Assembly (NCBI GenBank): GCA_963708095.1
Contig: OY970182.1
Coordinates: 1,798,001-1,862,000 of the forward strand
DNA from: JAJZVS01 sp963708095
GTDB taxonomy: Bacteria > Pseudomonadota > Alphaproteobacteria > Acetobacterales > Acetobacteraceae
Length of the DNA: 64,000 nt
Direction: 5' to 3'
Shown: positions 43,501 through 51,206 of the stretch, piece after piece
Position numbering within the stretch: the first letter of the stretch is position 1
Layout of the letters: each line of letters begins with the position of its first letter
Translations under genes and position numbers: made by a program
Notes under the pieces: generated by a model
What the model was told of the DNA's origin: nothing
Databases searched by the model: none
Seen by the model: the letters and a program-made list of their open reading frames with translations, nothing else

Positions 43501-43531
43501 TAGCCGGCGTCCCTTCGTCCGCCGCGCCCAT
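40520..43531 (-). CDS. large two-domain glycosyltransferase with N-terminal tandem repeats
   Basis: A 1003-residue soluble protein. Residues about 35-330 hold roughly seven repeats of 40-50 residues with the pattern F-D-x-A-x-Y-x-A-x-x-P-D ... H-Y-x-x-x-G (FDEAFYLARYPDLTDDALRA, FDPAWYLDRHPEAAPIGALR, FSEAFYLARYPDVAEAVRAG). A GT2-like domain follows (about 370-620: VSVVMVLRNGFAAALAAL, VDAGSTDETRQIARYA). Then comes a GT4-type domain (about 660-1003: LLFLGAMHEPGSPNHDALAW, GLPYKLHEAASFGLPIVATG). Such proteins build cell-surface polysaccharide or glycosylate exported proteins. Fourteen bases separate it from the CoA-transferase operon. Confidence 0.82.
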   Translation of the reverse strand: MGAADEGTPATGAPPGTPPGPARQVLGLPGQTLVAWAVFDAAHYAAQCPDAPADPAAALRHYFDHGQAAGLAPNRWFDEAGARAAAAAAIRDGGAESGFDAYCRGGGIAPHWLFDEAFYLARYPDLTDDALRAGGFANGYNHYLRVGDREGRSGSLFLDPAWLRAQLAPDEAGAAAAQGCFAWYLDACAAGGAGPATTPWFDPAWYLDRHPEAAPIGALRHYLTAPSGEAPRDPMPWFSEAFYLARYPDVAEAVRAGTWRSGYRHFLHHGAFELRSPCAALDLAWYAGQHPVVRAAIESGAAREAFSHFLLFGRPGGLPGAPPPDSLPDRAAATALLARRAAALLPGLARTPLDFTCAGPADVSVVMVLRNGFAAALAALAALRGGFAGTIELILVDAGSTDETRQIARYARGAAWLGFAQDIGWLRGANAGLAAATAPVVLFLSPVVEVLPGSLAAGLARLGADATAGAVGGRLLRPEGVLADAGLILWRDGSLSAYQAGAHPLAPEATFLRPADACAPGLLFARREALAARGGFDTAFADAPEAAVAELGLRFAADGLRVLYDPAVAGQMLVAGVSAGGGAAHDAAHDAVGDAVGDAPAAAARLAEKHAAVLRFRFLPDPKRHLLARTPEPAPPRLLFIDDRAPVRRAGSGFVRSADLLGAMAELGWAVSVLGMQRARFDLAAQFADLPETVELLHDRGAEDLEALLAERAGFYDAIWIARTHNLRRLRPVLERALAGAARRPAIVLDTEAIASLRAAERARIMADETFDLDAALAAECADAGLCRRVVAVNEAEASVLRQRGLPSVSVIGHVREVRPTPRPFAARSGLLFLGAMHEPGSPNHDALAWFVDTVLPRIAAELGWETQLTVAGYLGPEVDLGAYAAHPRISLRGPVGDVEPLYNAHRVFVAPTQFAAGLPYKLHEAASFGLPIVATGLLARQLGWEDAVLAAEADDPAGFAAAVVRLYRDAELWERLRSAAAARVAEEAGRARTLDALRTILA

Positions 43532-43545
43532 GTCCGGCGGGGCGT

Positions 43546-44805
43546 CTATCGGCGCCGCTCGCGCAGCACCACGCCGGAGGCCTGCAGCGCGGCAATCTCA
43601 TCGGCCGAGAACCCGTGCGCCGCCAGCACGTCCGCCCCGTGCTCGCCGAAACGCGGCGGCACCGCGCGCGTGCCCCCCGGCGTGCGCGACAGCTTGATCG
43701 GCGTGCCGAGTCCGCGGTACCAGCCCAGCTCCGTCACCATGTTCCGATGCGCGGTGTGCGGCGCGGTCGTCGCCTCATCCACCCACAGCACCGGGCCGGC
43801 CGGCACGCCGGCGCGGATCAGCCGCAGCGCGATCTCCTGCCCGTCCGCCTCCGCGAACGCCGCCTTCAATTCCGCCGTCAGCGCCGCCCGGTTGTCGTTG
43901 CGCGCCCCGTTGTCGGCGAACCGCGGATCGGCGGCGAGATGCGGCCGGCCGATCACCTCGGCGAGCTTGCGGAACTGGCCGTTGTTGCCGGAAGCGATAA
44001 AAATCTCCCCGGTCCGGGTCGGGAACTTGTCGTACGGTACCAGGTTGGGATGCGGATTGCCGGTGCCCACCGGCCGCTTGCCGCTCAGGAAGAAATTCGC
44101 CGCCTGCGGATGCAGCAAAGCGAGCCCGCAGTCATACAGCGCCATGTCCAGATACTGCCCGCGCCCGGACCGTCCGCGCTCGGCCAGCGCCATCAGGATC
44201 CCGACCGCGGAATAAAGCCCCGTGCCCATATCGACGATCGCCGTGCCGAGCCGCATCGGCCCGGTGGTCGCATCGCCGTTGGCGCTCATCAGCCCCGTCA
44301 TCGCCTGCAGGATCGCGTCGTACCCCGGCAATCCCCCCAGCGGCCCATCGGCCCCGAAGCCGGAAATGCGACAATGGATCAGCCCGGGGAACCGCGGCGC
44401 CAGGTCCGCCTCATACCCCAGCCCCCATTTCTCCATCGAACCGGGCTTGAAGTTCTCGACCAGCACATCGGCGCCGTCGAGCAGGCGCAGCAGCACCTCC
44501 CGCCCCTCCGGCCGTCCGAGATCGAGCGCCAGGGAGCGCTTGTTGCGATTGATGCCAATGAAATAGGAAGCGTCCCGCTCTTCCGTCTCCGAACCCGGAT
44601 GCGCGTGGAACGGCGGTCCCCAGTCGCGCACCTCGTCGCCTTGCGGCGGTTCGATCTTCACGACCTCGGCGCCGTGATCCGACAGGATCATGGTGCAATA
44701 GGGCCCGCCCAGCACGCGGGTCAGGTCGATCACCTTGATCCCGGCCAGCGCGCCGGGCGAGCCGGCCAGCCCCTTGCCGGCGGGCCTGTCCGATCCGTCC
44801 GTCAC
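43546..44805 (-). CDS. CaiB/BaiF-type (class III) CoA-transferase
   Basis: A 419-residue family III CoA-transferase. Signatures are LAGIKVIDLTRVLGGPYCTM, the catalytic Asp region VDMGTGLYSAVGILMALAE, LALDLGRPEGREVLLRLLDG and ADVLVENFKPGSMEKWGLGY. It exchanges CoA between carboxylic acids in the cytosol. The GTG at 44805 overlaps the stop of the preceding class I subunit (GTGA); the longer frame upstream merely runs antisense-like through that gene. Class I and class III CoA-transferases coupled in one operon suggests a dedicated acid-activation pathway. Confidence 0.9.
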   Translation of the reverse strand: MTDGSDRPAGKGLAGSPGALAGIKVIDLTRVLGGPYCTMILSDHGAEVVKIEPPQGDEVRDWGPPFHAHPGSETEERDASYFIGINRNKRSLALDLGRPEGREVLLRLLDGADVLVENFKPGSMEKWGLGYEADLAPRFPGLIHCRISGFGADGPLGGLPGYDAILQAMTGLMSANGDATTGPMRLGTAIVDMGTGLYSAVGILMALAERGRSGRGQYLDMALYDCGLALLHPQAANFFLSGKRPVGTGNPHPNLVPYDKFPTRTGEIFIASGNNGQFRKLAEVIGRPHLAADPRFADNGARNDNRAALTAELKAAFAEADGQEIALRLIRAGVPAGPVLWVDEATTAPHTAHRNMVTELGWYRGLGTPIKLSRTPGGTRAVPPRFGEHGADVLAAHGFSADEIAALQASGVVLRERRR

Positions 44806-45566
44806 GCGGCGGCCTCCTCGCTCGTGCGCCCGAACACGCGGCGGCAGAATTCGGGATAGGTCTCCAGCATCTCGTCGCACACCGGCCCGCGCAGCAGCGC
44901 AAGCTGCTCCGGCGTCGGGTCCGCCGTCACGGGCACCGGCGCCGGCGCGTCATAATCGAACCCGGTCGCGGCACGGATGGTCTCCGCCGTCTCCCCCGGA
45001 TGCACGCTCGCCAGCGCAAACCGCGCCCGCCGGGGATCGAACCGGAACACCGCGCGGCCCGTCACCAGCGCCTGCGCATGGCCGCGTCGGAACACCCCCG
45101 GGGCCGAAACACCCGGCGCCGAGATCGCATCGACACGCGGAACCAGCACGCGCGGCGAATGTTCCTCACGAAACAGGATCGTCCGGTGCGCCATCATGTA
45201 CATGAACGCGGAACCGAAACTGCCCGGAAACCGGGCCCCCATCCCCGGCCAGTCGCCGGTGCCGATCAGGTTGATGTTGGCCTGCCCGTCGATCTGCCCG
45301 CCGCCCAGGAAGAACAGATCGATCCGCCCCTGCCCCGTCAGGTCGAACAACTCCCGCGTGCCGGCGGTGAACGGATTGCCGGTCGGTTTGTGCAACAGCG
45401 ACAGCCGCACCGGATGGCCGGAAAACCGCACCAGCCAGCACGCCGCCGCCGGAATGGGACTCGCCGCCCCCACGGCGATATGCCGCGCCGCCGGGGCAGC
45501 AGGATCGAGGATCAGCGCCGCCAGCGCGGCCGCCATCCGCTCCTCGGGCCGGATGCCGGCGGTCAT
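44802..45566 (-). CDS. class I CoA-transferase family, beta-type subunit
   Basis: A 254-residue protein of the glutaconate CoA-transferase B/IpdB type: IAVGAASPIPAAACWLVRF, TAGTRELFDLTGQGRIDLFF, LGGGQIDGQANINLIGTGDW, and ASVHPGETAETIRAATGFDY. The catalytic glutamate usual in GctB-like subunits (a V-V-E-S/G-type strand) is not apparent; the equivalent stretch reads RLSLLHKPTGNPF. That loss is known from IpdAB-type ring-cleaving hydrolases. It overlaps both neighbours by 4 bases. Confidence 0.82.
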   Translation of the reverse strand: MTAGIRPEERMAAALAALILDPAAPAARHIAVGAASPIPAAACWLVRFSGHPVRLSLLHKPTGNPFTAGTRELFDLTGQGRIDLFFLGGGQIDGQANINLIGTGDWPGMGARFPGSFGSAFMYMMAHRTILFREEHSPRVLVPRVDAISAPGVSAPGVFRRGHAQALVTGRAVFRFDPRRARFALASVHPGETAETIRAATGFDYDAPAPVPVTADPTPEQLALLRGPVCDEMLETYPEFCRRVFGRTSEEAAA

Positions 45567-46417
45567 GCGACGGCCTCGGCCGCTACGTGACGGACATACC
45601 GGTCGAGATAGGCGCGGAACCCGTCCTCCGTCTTCGCCAGAAGCGCATATTCGGCATAGTGCGCGGCATCGGCGGGGTATTCATCGAGCAGCGCCGCGGG
45701 CCATGCACCACGCTCGGCCACCGCCACCGCCTCGATATACGTCGCCGAAATCGTGCCGGCGGCGAGAAGTTCGTCTTCCAGCAGATTCCCCTCGTGCATC
45801 CGCTCCACCGTCACCAGGCTGCGCTGCGCGGCATGCGCCATGGTGGCAAGCTCGTGCCGGCGACCGACGTAGACGTTGCCGTACCGGTCGGACATCACGG
45901 CATGGAACGCGGCGATGTCGGGGCTGAGTGCCGGCAGCAGCACGATCGGGTCGCCGCCCTCGGCATCCGCGGCGGCGAACGGGTTGTCGATCACCCGCCA
46001 GTCCGGCCGGTGCGCCAGGATGTCGCTGCCCAGGATGCCGCGCAGCGGCATGAACGGCACACCTTTCTCCGCCGCCTGCAGCATGGTGTGGATGGCCGGG
46101 CAGGTGGCATCCGTCATGGTGATCCGCCCGGCCTTCAGCGCGGCGGTGAAGCGGGGCGCGAACCCGGCCTCCCCCAGGGACACGCCGGAGCTTTGCACCC
46201 CGGCCACGCAGCCGGCGCCGATCAGCAGGTCGGTCGCGTAGCCCGACACCGGCACCCCCAGCAACCGCAGGTTGCGTACCCCAGCCCGCACCAGCGCACG
46301 GGCGAAGGCCGACGGGGTCAGCGAATTGTCCGGCGGCAGCGCCAGCAGCGCGCCGTCCGGCACCAGGGCAGCCAGCCCGGCGAGATCGAGCGGGCGATCA
46401 AGAGCAAGGGAGGGCAT
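45563..46417 (-). CDS. class I CoA-transferase family, alpha-type subunit
   Basis: A 284-residue protein of the GctA/IpdA type. It has NLRLLGVPVSGYATDLLIGA, GCVAGVQSSGVSLGEAGFAP, PFMPLRGILGSDILAHRPD and a C-terminal LLDEYPADAAHYAEYALLAK. It forms a heteromer with the next gene, whose start overlaps its stop. The ATG at 46417 follows aaggga. Its promoter region is shared with a divergent MFS carrier at 46524, suggesting uptake and CoA activation (or CoA-ester cleavage) of the same carboxylate. Confidence 0.83.
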   Translation of the reverse strand: MPSLALDRPLDLAGLAALVPDGALLALPPDNSLTPSAFARALVRAGVRNLRLLGVPVSGYATDLLIGAGCVAGVQSSGVSLGEAGFAPRFTAALKAGRITMTDATCPAIHTMLQAAEKGVPFMPLRGILGSDILAHRPDWRVIDNPFAAADAEGGDPIVLLPALSPDIAAFHAVMSDRYGNVYVGRRHELATMAHAAQRSLVTVERMHEGNLLEDELLAAGTISATYIEAVAVAERGAWPAALLDEYPADAAHYAEYALLAKTEDGFRAYLDRYVRHVAAEAVA

Positions 46418-46523
46418 GATGGCGGTCTCCTGTCCCGCCCCAGTTATCACCACTTGCGTCGAACGGTCGAGGCGCGGCCGCCCGCCGTGGCGCGCGCCGA
46501 CCCGAACAGGGAGGCCTGTCGGC

Positions 46524-47843
46524 ATGGCTGACGCATCCGATCCCGCCTTCGGCCAAACCCGGGCGGTGCCGCGGCGCCGCTGGGGGATCGGCGTGCTGCT
46601 CGGCTCCGGCATCCTGGTCAATTATTTCGATCGCATCAATCTCTCCGTCGCCGGGCCGTCCCTGCAGCACGCCTTCGGGCTGACCCCGGCGCAGCTCGGC
46701 TGGCTGTTCAGCGCCTTCTTCTGGTCGTACGCGCTGTCGCAGATCCCGATCGGCCTGATCCTGGACCGTTTCGGCGTCACCCCGATCGGCCGGATCGGCG
46801 CCGTGTTCTGGACGGTGGCGACCGGGCTCACCGCCCTCGCCGGCGGGTATGGCGGGCTGATCGCAGCGCGGGTGCTGCTCGGCATCGCCGAGGCACCGGC
46901 CTTCCCCGGCAACGCCAAGGCCACCGGCTACTGGTTCCCCCGCAGCGAACGCAGCCTGGCCACCGCGCTGTTCGATGCGGCGGCGAAATTCTCCAACGTC
47001 ATCGGCGCGCCGCTGGTCGCCTTCAGCGTCATCCAGTACGGCTGGCGCGGCGCCTTCTGGGGCACCGCGGTCCTGAGCCTGATCTACACGATCGGTTTCT
47101 GGGTCTTCTACCGCGATCCCTCCGCCGACCCGAAACTCAGCCCCGAGGAGCGCGCCTACATCCACGCCGGCGGCGCGGCGCGCGAAGGCGCGGCGACGTC
47201 CGGCAGCGGGGCCATGCTCGGCTACCTGCTGCGCAGCCGGAAGGTCTGGGGCATGGCCATCGGCTTCGGCGCCTACGACTATGCCTTCTACCTGTTCCTC
47301 ACCTGGCTGCCCGGCTACCTGGTGCACACGATGCACATGACCCTGCTGAAATCGGCAGGCTACACCGCCATTCCCTGGGTCGTCGCCACGATCGCGGACC
47401 TCGCGGTCGGCGGCTGGCTGATCGACCACTTGGTCAGCCGCGGCCACGACGAAACGCGGGTGCGCAAGACGGTACTGGTGGTCGGCATGCTGGTCGGCCT
47501 CGCCGTGCTGGGCGCGGCGTTCACCACCGCGGTGGGGTGGGCGATCCTGTGGATCACGATCGCGCTCGCCGGGCTGGCGGCAGCGGCGCCGGTGGGCTGG
47601 TCGCTGCCGTCCCTGATTTCCCCCACCGGGGGCACCGGCACCACCGGCGGCATCATGAACTTCGCGGGCAACCTGGCGGGCGTCGCAGCCCCCATCGTCA
47701 CCGGCTATATCGTCGGCCGGACGCACGGCTTCGCCGGCGCCTTCATCGCCGCAGCGATCGTGCTGCTGATCGGAATCGCGGCCTACGTCGTCCTGCTGGG
47801 ACGCATCGAGCCGATCGCCGATCCGCCCGGCGGAACCCCCTAG
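46524..47843 (+). CDS. MFS transporter, anion:cation symporter type
   Basis: A 439-residue 12-helix carrier. Helix 1 carries LVNYFDRINLSVAGPSLQHA, motif A-like IGLILDRFGVTPIGRIGAVF follows helix 2, and LLGIAEAPAFPGNAKATGYW is characteristic of the ACS family (hexuronate, glucarate, phthalate carriers). It imports organic anions with protons. Gaggcctgtcggc precedes the ATG. It is divergent from the CoA-transferase operon and only 6 bases upstream of the DUF72 gene. Confidence 0.9.
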   Translation: MADASDPAFGQTRAVPRRRWGIGVLLGSGILVNYFDRINLSVAGPSLQHAFGLTPAQLGWLFSAFFWSYALSQIPIGLILDRFGVTPIGRIGAVFWTVATGLTALAGGYGGLIAARVLLGIAEAPAFPGNAKATGYWFPRSERSLATALFDAAAKFSNVIGAPLVAFSVIQYGWRGAFWGTAVLSLIYTIGFWVFYRDPSADPKLSPEERAYIHAGGAAREGAATSGSGAMLGYLLRSRKVWGMAIGFGAYDYAFYLFLTWLPGYLVHTMHMTLLKSAGYTAIPWVVATIADLAVGGWLIDHLVSRGHDETRVRKTVLVVGMLVGLAVLGAAFTTAVGWAILWITIALAGLAAAAPVGWSLPSLISPTGGTGTTGGIMNFAGNLAGVAAPIVTGYIVGRTHGFAGAFIAAAIVLLIGIAAYVVLLGRIEPIADPPGGTP

Positions 47844-47849
47844 CCGCCG

Positions 47850-48752
47850 ATGCCGGCAGAACCCGCGTCCGACCGCCCCGGCACGGTGCGGATCGGCATC
47901 TCCGGCTGGACCTATCCCCCCTGGCGCGGCACCTTCTATCCGAAAGGCCTGCGGCAGAAGGACGAGCTCGAATACGCCGCCTCCCGTTTCCGCAGTATCG
48001 AAATCAACGGCACGTTCTACGGCACGCAACGGCCCCCCGTCTTCGCCGACTGGGCCGCCCGCACGCCCGAGGACTTCGTCTTCTCGGTGAAGGCGCCCCG
48101 CTACATCACGCATCTCCTGCGCCTTCAAGACGCGGAAACCGCCCTGGCAAATTTCTTCGCCTCCGGCCTACTGCGCCTGGGCACCAAACTCGGCCCCCTG
48201 CTCTGGCAACTGCCGCCCAGCTTCAAATTCGATCCCGACCGGATCGAGACCTTCCTGAAACTGCTGCCGCACACCACCGCCGAGGCGGCAAAACTCGCTG
48301 GCCACCACGACAAGCGCATGAACGGACGCACGTGGACCGAAGCCGGCCCAAGCCTAAAGATCCGCCACGCGATGGAAATCCGCCACGAGAGCTTCCGCTC
48401 TCCGGCCTTCATCAAGCTGCTGCGCACCCACCACGTCGCCCTGGTCTGTGCCGATACGGTGGACTGGCCCCGGCTGATGGATGTCACCGCCGACTTCGTC
48501 TACGTCCGGCTGCACGGCTCGGAAGAACTCTACGCCTCCGGCTACGATGACGAAGCATTGGACGCCTGGGCCGCCCGCGTCACCGCCTGGGCACGCGGAA
48601 GCGAACCGACGAAGCCCGAGCGCGTAGACGGACCGGCAGAAAAACGAGCGCACCGCGACGTGTTCGTCTACTTCGACAACGACATCAAAATCCGCGCCCC
48701 GCGCGACGCCGCCACATTGGCGGAGCGCGTGGTGCGGCGGATCAACGGATAA
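47850..48752 (+). CDS. DUF72 (YecE-like) protein
   Basis: A 300-residue TIM-barrel protein of the DUF72 family: VRIGISGWTYPPWRGTFYP, FRSIEINGTFYGTQRP, DFVFSVKAPRYITH, LGPLLWQLPPSFKFD, MEIRHESFRSPAF, and the C-terminal DVFVYFDNDIKIRAPRDA. The biochemical role is unknown. The likely start, MPAEPASDRPGTVRIG at 47850, lies 6 bases after the MFS gene. Confidence 0.9.
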   Translation: MPAEPASDRPGTVRIGISGWTYPPWRGTFYPKGLRQKDELEYAASRFRSIEINGTFYGTQRPPVFADWAARTPEDFVFSVKAPRYITHLLRLQDAETALANFFASGLLRLGTKLGPLLWQLPPSFKFDPDRIETFLKLLPHTTAEAAKLAGHHDKRMNGRTWTEAGPSLKIRHAMEIRHESFRSPAFIKLLRTHHVALVCADTVDWPRLMDVTADFVYVRLHGSEELYASGYDDEALDAWAARVTAWARGSEPTKPERVDGPAEKRAHRDVFVYFDNDIKIRAPRDAATLAERVVRRING

Positions 48753-49043
48753 GACCAGCGAGAGCAGGGCCAGTGAGAAAGGGCCAGGCGGACCGGCCCC
48801 AGACCCGCCCCGTTGGTACAACCGCCCGTTGGGGAACGCCTCCGACGCTTTCGGAGGAGTCCTATCGCTGGGTAAGCACGTTGAGCCCGCGGCCTGGCCA
48901 GACGTGCCACTCCGGCCGCAGCGGTAGTCGCCCTTCTTGACGAACGCGCCGCCGGTCTTGTTGAATTTCTCGCCGATGCACAGGAAGATTCGAGGCGCTT
49001 GTGCGCGACCGGCTACAAAAAGCTCGCCACTCGCCTGCGTGTC
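48753..49043. other. non-coding region after DUF72
   Basis: No supported gene. A minus-strand stretch around 48930-49020 reads like a cysteine-containing protein fragment (FLCIGEKFNKTGGAFVKKGD) but has no start, stop context or recognised family. Confidence 0.3.
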
Positions 49044-49170
49044 ATACCAGCGGCCCCGGCCGATGACTCGTCCGGCGTCCACCTGGCCGCTGGTATGTCC
49101 TTGATTTCGCGCATGGCCGCCCCGCCAACCCCATGCGCGATACCGGCCTGCCGAAGAGGCCGCCGGTATC
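49044..49170. repeat. 127-bp three-hairpin intergenic repeat, copy B
   Basis: Same orientation and length as copy A at 35588, with a few substitutions such as actcgtccgg versus actcgcccgg and gccggcctgcc versus gccggccggcc. The outer palindrome arms are fully kept. Confidence 0.85.
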
Positions 49171-49287
49171 ATGCGAGAAGGCAACGAAGACGGGTAACCC
49201 GCCACCCGCGCTTGATCGCCCGCGCGTATGGCGGGGGTCGTGCTCCCTGGGTAGCGCACGGCCCGTGCCTTGGCGGCTCGCCACCGA

Positions 49288-49353
49288 CAGGCCCTTGGCG
49301 GCCGGTCCCACGGGCAACCTACCCACAAGATCCTGCACCCTCTGGGGGACGCA
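49288..49353. repeat. diverged solo end resembling the IS256 terminus
   Basis: The stretch cttggcggccggtcccacgg ... acctacccacaagatcctgc ... tgggggacgcaccccc parallels the left end of the complete IS256 copy (cttggcggtcgctccggcgg ... acttacccacagctcctaca ... ggggggacacgatccccc). It is probably the relic of a related, otherwise lost element. Confidence 0.35.
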
Positions 49354-49441
49354 CCCCCGAGACTGCGTGACCGCATTGCCCCTCCTATGCTTCCGCACAG
49401 CCCTTGAATCGTCCGGCACTTCGCCGTACATAGTCGGGGCC

Positions 49442-49732
49442 ATGACCGTCCCCGCCCCCACCCGCACCGCCCGCCTCGAAGCCCGGATCACCCCGAACGC
49501 GCTCGCGGTCGTCCGCCGCGCGGCCGAACTGCAAGGCAGCAGCGTCAGCGAGTTCGTCGTCTCCGCCGCGCAAAAGGAAGCGAACCAGGTGATCGCCGAA
49601 ACCCAGCTCATCCGCCTCGCGGTCGAGGATCAGCGCGCGATCGCCGAGGCCATTCTCCACCCGCCCCCGCTCAGCCAAGGCATGGAACGGGCGATCGCGC
49701 GCCATAACGGGCTGATCACCGCCTCGCGGTGA
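49442..49732 (+). CDS. DUF1778 antitoxin (TacA-like)
   Basis: A 96-residue protein with the DUF1778 ribbon-helix-helix pattern RTARLEARITPNALAVVRRA followed by AELQGSSVSEFVVSAAQKEA, and a C-terminal toxin-binding tail (LHPPPLSQGMERAIARHNGL). It should bind its own promoter and neutralise the acetyltransferase toxin encoded next, whose GTG start overlaps the stop (GTGA). Confidence 0.9.
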   Translation: MTVPAPTRTARLEARITPNALAVVRRAAELQGSSVSEFVVSAAQKEANQVIAETQLIRLAVEDQRAIAEAILHPPPLSQGMERAIARHNGLITASR

Positions 49733-50253
49733 CGCCGCCCTTCGTCGTCGAACCGCTGGGCACCGGCCACGACCGGCGCGGCTTCACCTGCGGCACGGAA
49801 CCGCTCGATCGCTATTTCCACGAGCGGGTCACCCAGGACATCCGCCGCCGGATCGCCAATTGCTTCGTCGCCGTGGACGGCGCCGGCGCGGTGGCGGGCT
49901 ACTACACACTGTCCGCGGCCGGCCTGCCGATGACCGATCTGCCGGCCGAGGAAGCGAAACGTCTGCCGCGCTATCCGCTTCTTCCCGCTTGCCGCATCGG
50001 CCGCCTGGCCGTTGCCACGACAGCGTCCGGCCAGGGCCTCGGCGCCGCGCTCGTCGTCGATGCCGTCAGCCGCGCGATGCGCGCCGAGCCGGCGATCTTT
50101 GCCCTGTTGGTCGATGCCAAAGACGAACCGGCGGCGCGGTTCTATGCCCACCTCGGCTTTCGTCCGCTCGCCAGCCGGAGCCTGGGTTTCTACCTGCCGA
50201 TGGCCGAGGTCGCGCGGCATGTCGTTGCCGCGCGGCAGGCTTCCGGGCGCTAG
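49729..50253 (+). CDS. GNAT acetyltransferase toxin (TacT-like)
   Basis: A 174-residue N-acetyltransferase. The acetyl-CoA binding motif A reads IGRLAVATTASGQGLGAALV, preceded by FTCGTEPLDRYFHERVTQDI and VAGYYTLSAAGLPMTDLPAE and followed by KDEPAARFYAHLGFRPL. Together with the preceding DUF1778 protein it forms a type II toxin-antitoxin pair; TacT-like toxins acetylate aminoacyl-tRNA and block translation. The coupled GTG start sets the frame. Confidence 0.9.
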   Translation: MTPPFVVEPLGTGHDRRGFTCGTEPLDRYFHERVTQDIRRRIANCFVAVDGAGAVAGYYTLSAAGLPMTDLPAEEAKRLPRYPLLPACRIGRLAVATTASGQGLGAALVVDAVSRAMRAEPAIFALLVDAKDEPAARFYAHLGFRPLASRSLGFYLPMAEVARHVVAARQASGR

Positions 50254-50270
50254 CGCAGCCGTGTGCGTCC

Positions 50271-50981
50271 CTACCCCAGCGCCGCGACCAGCGCTTCGGC
50301 GCTGCGGCCGTTGGCGATGGTGGCGGCGCGGCCGTCCCAGTGGACGCCGTTGACGCGGGCGAAGGCGTGGTTTGCGTACGGGTAGACGTGGCAGGTGATG
50401 CGAGGGCTCCCTTTCACGGCAGCAATGACTTTGGCACGGCCTTCGGGGGGAAAGAATTCGTCCTGGTCGGCGATGTGGACCAGGAGCGGCTTGGTGATTT
50501 TGTTGAGGTCGCCGAGCAGGTTGTCGAGTCCGACGCCATAGTAGGAGATATTTATATCAGAATCGGATTGTTCTGCCATCATGAACGCGAGGCGTCCGCC
50601 GAGGCAGAATCCCATGCTGCCGACGCGGCCGTTGGCGACCGGCATCTTGCGCGCGGCGGCGATTGTGGCTTTCAGGTCTTCCATGCCTTTCGCCTGGTCG
50701 AAGGTGTTGAACAGTTCGAAGGCGCGTTTCCAGTCGGCTTCGGTCTTGTCGGTGATGTCGATGCCTGGTTCGATGCGCCAGAACAGGTCGGGGCACACGG
50801 CGATGAAGCCCATGTCGGCAATCCAGGCGGCGGCGTCGCGCATGGCCTGGTTGACGCCGAAGATCTCCTGGATGAGTACCACGACGCCGGGCTTCCCCCC
50901 GCCCGGGGTGGCTTTGGGTTCGACGACGTAGGCGCTGAAGCTGCCCGAACCGTCGGTGGCATTAAGGGTGATGTTCGGCAT
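50271..50981 (-). CDS. dienelactone hydrolase family protein
   Basis: A 236-residue alpha/beta hydrolase. The catalytic triad is Cys in GRVGSMGFCLGGRLAFMMA, Asp in VHIADQDEFFPPEGRAKV and His in VYPYANHAFARVNG, with the conserved VVLIQEIFGVNQAMRDAA. The DLH family opens lactones from chlorocatechol degradation, though many members have other esterase roles. It stands alone, convergent with the toxin gene. Confidence 0.92.
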   Translation of the reverse strand: MPNITLNATDGSGSFSAYVVEPKATPGGGKPGVVVLIQEIFGVNQAMRDAAAWIADMGFIAVCPDLFWRIEPGIDITDKTEADWKRAFELFNTFDQAKGMEDLKATIAAARKMPVANGRVGSMGFCLGGRLAFMMAEQSDSDINISYYGVGLDNLLGDLNKITKPLLVHIADQDEFFPPEGRAKVIAAVKGSPRITCHVYPYANHAFARVNGVHWDGRAATIANGRSAEALVAALG

Positions 50982-51206
50982 GGTGTCTGTCTCCTTCTTG
51001 CGGACCGGCGTGGAGCGTCGGCAGGTCGGCGCCGCGGGTATGCCAATGATCGGGCGCCGCGCGCCAGTGAAACTCTGTGGGGGCTTCGCGTTGCGCGCAA
51101 ACCTCCCGCGGATGTGCGCGCCGGGCGGCCGCGGGCGGGCCGTCCGCCGGTCTGCCCTGCGTCGATCTCACGCCTGCCGGCCACCGCCGCATGCTTACAC
51201 GCCGCG

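Noticed and set aside
40403..44215. A 1270-codon open frame on the plus strand
   Set aside because: It lies antisense to the glycosyltransferase and CoA-transferase genes, is dominated by Arg, Gln, His and Pro, and has no domain. Such frames are typical of GC-rich DNA opposite a real gene.
46398..48128. A 576-codon minus-strand frame opposite the MFS and DUF72 genes
   Set aside because: Composition is rich in Asp, Arg, His and Gly with no hydrophobic core or motif. The plus-strand genes have clear family motifs.
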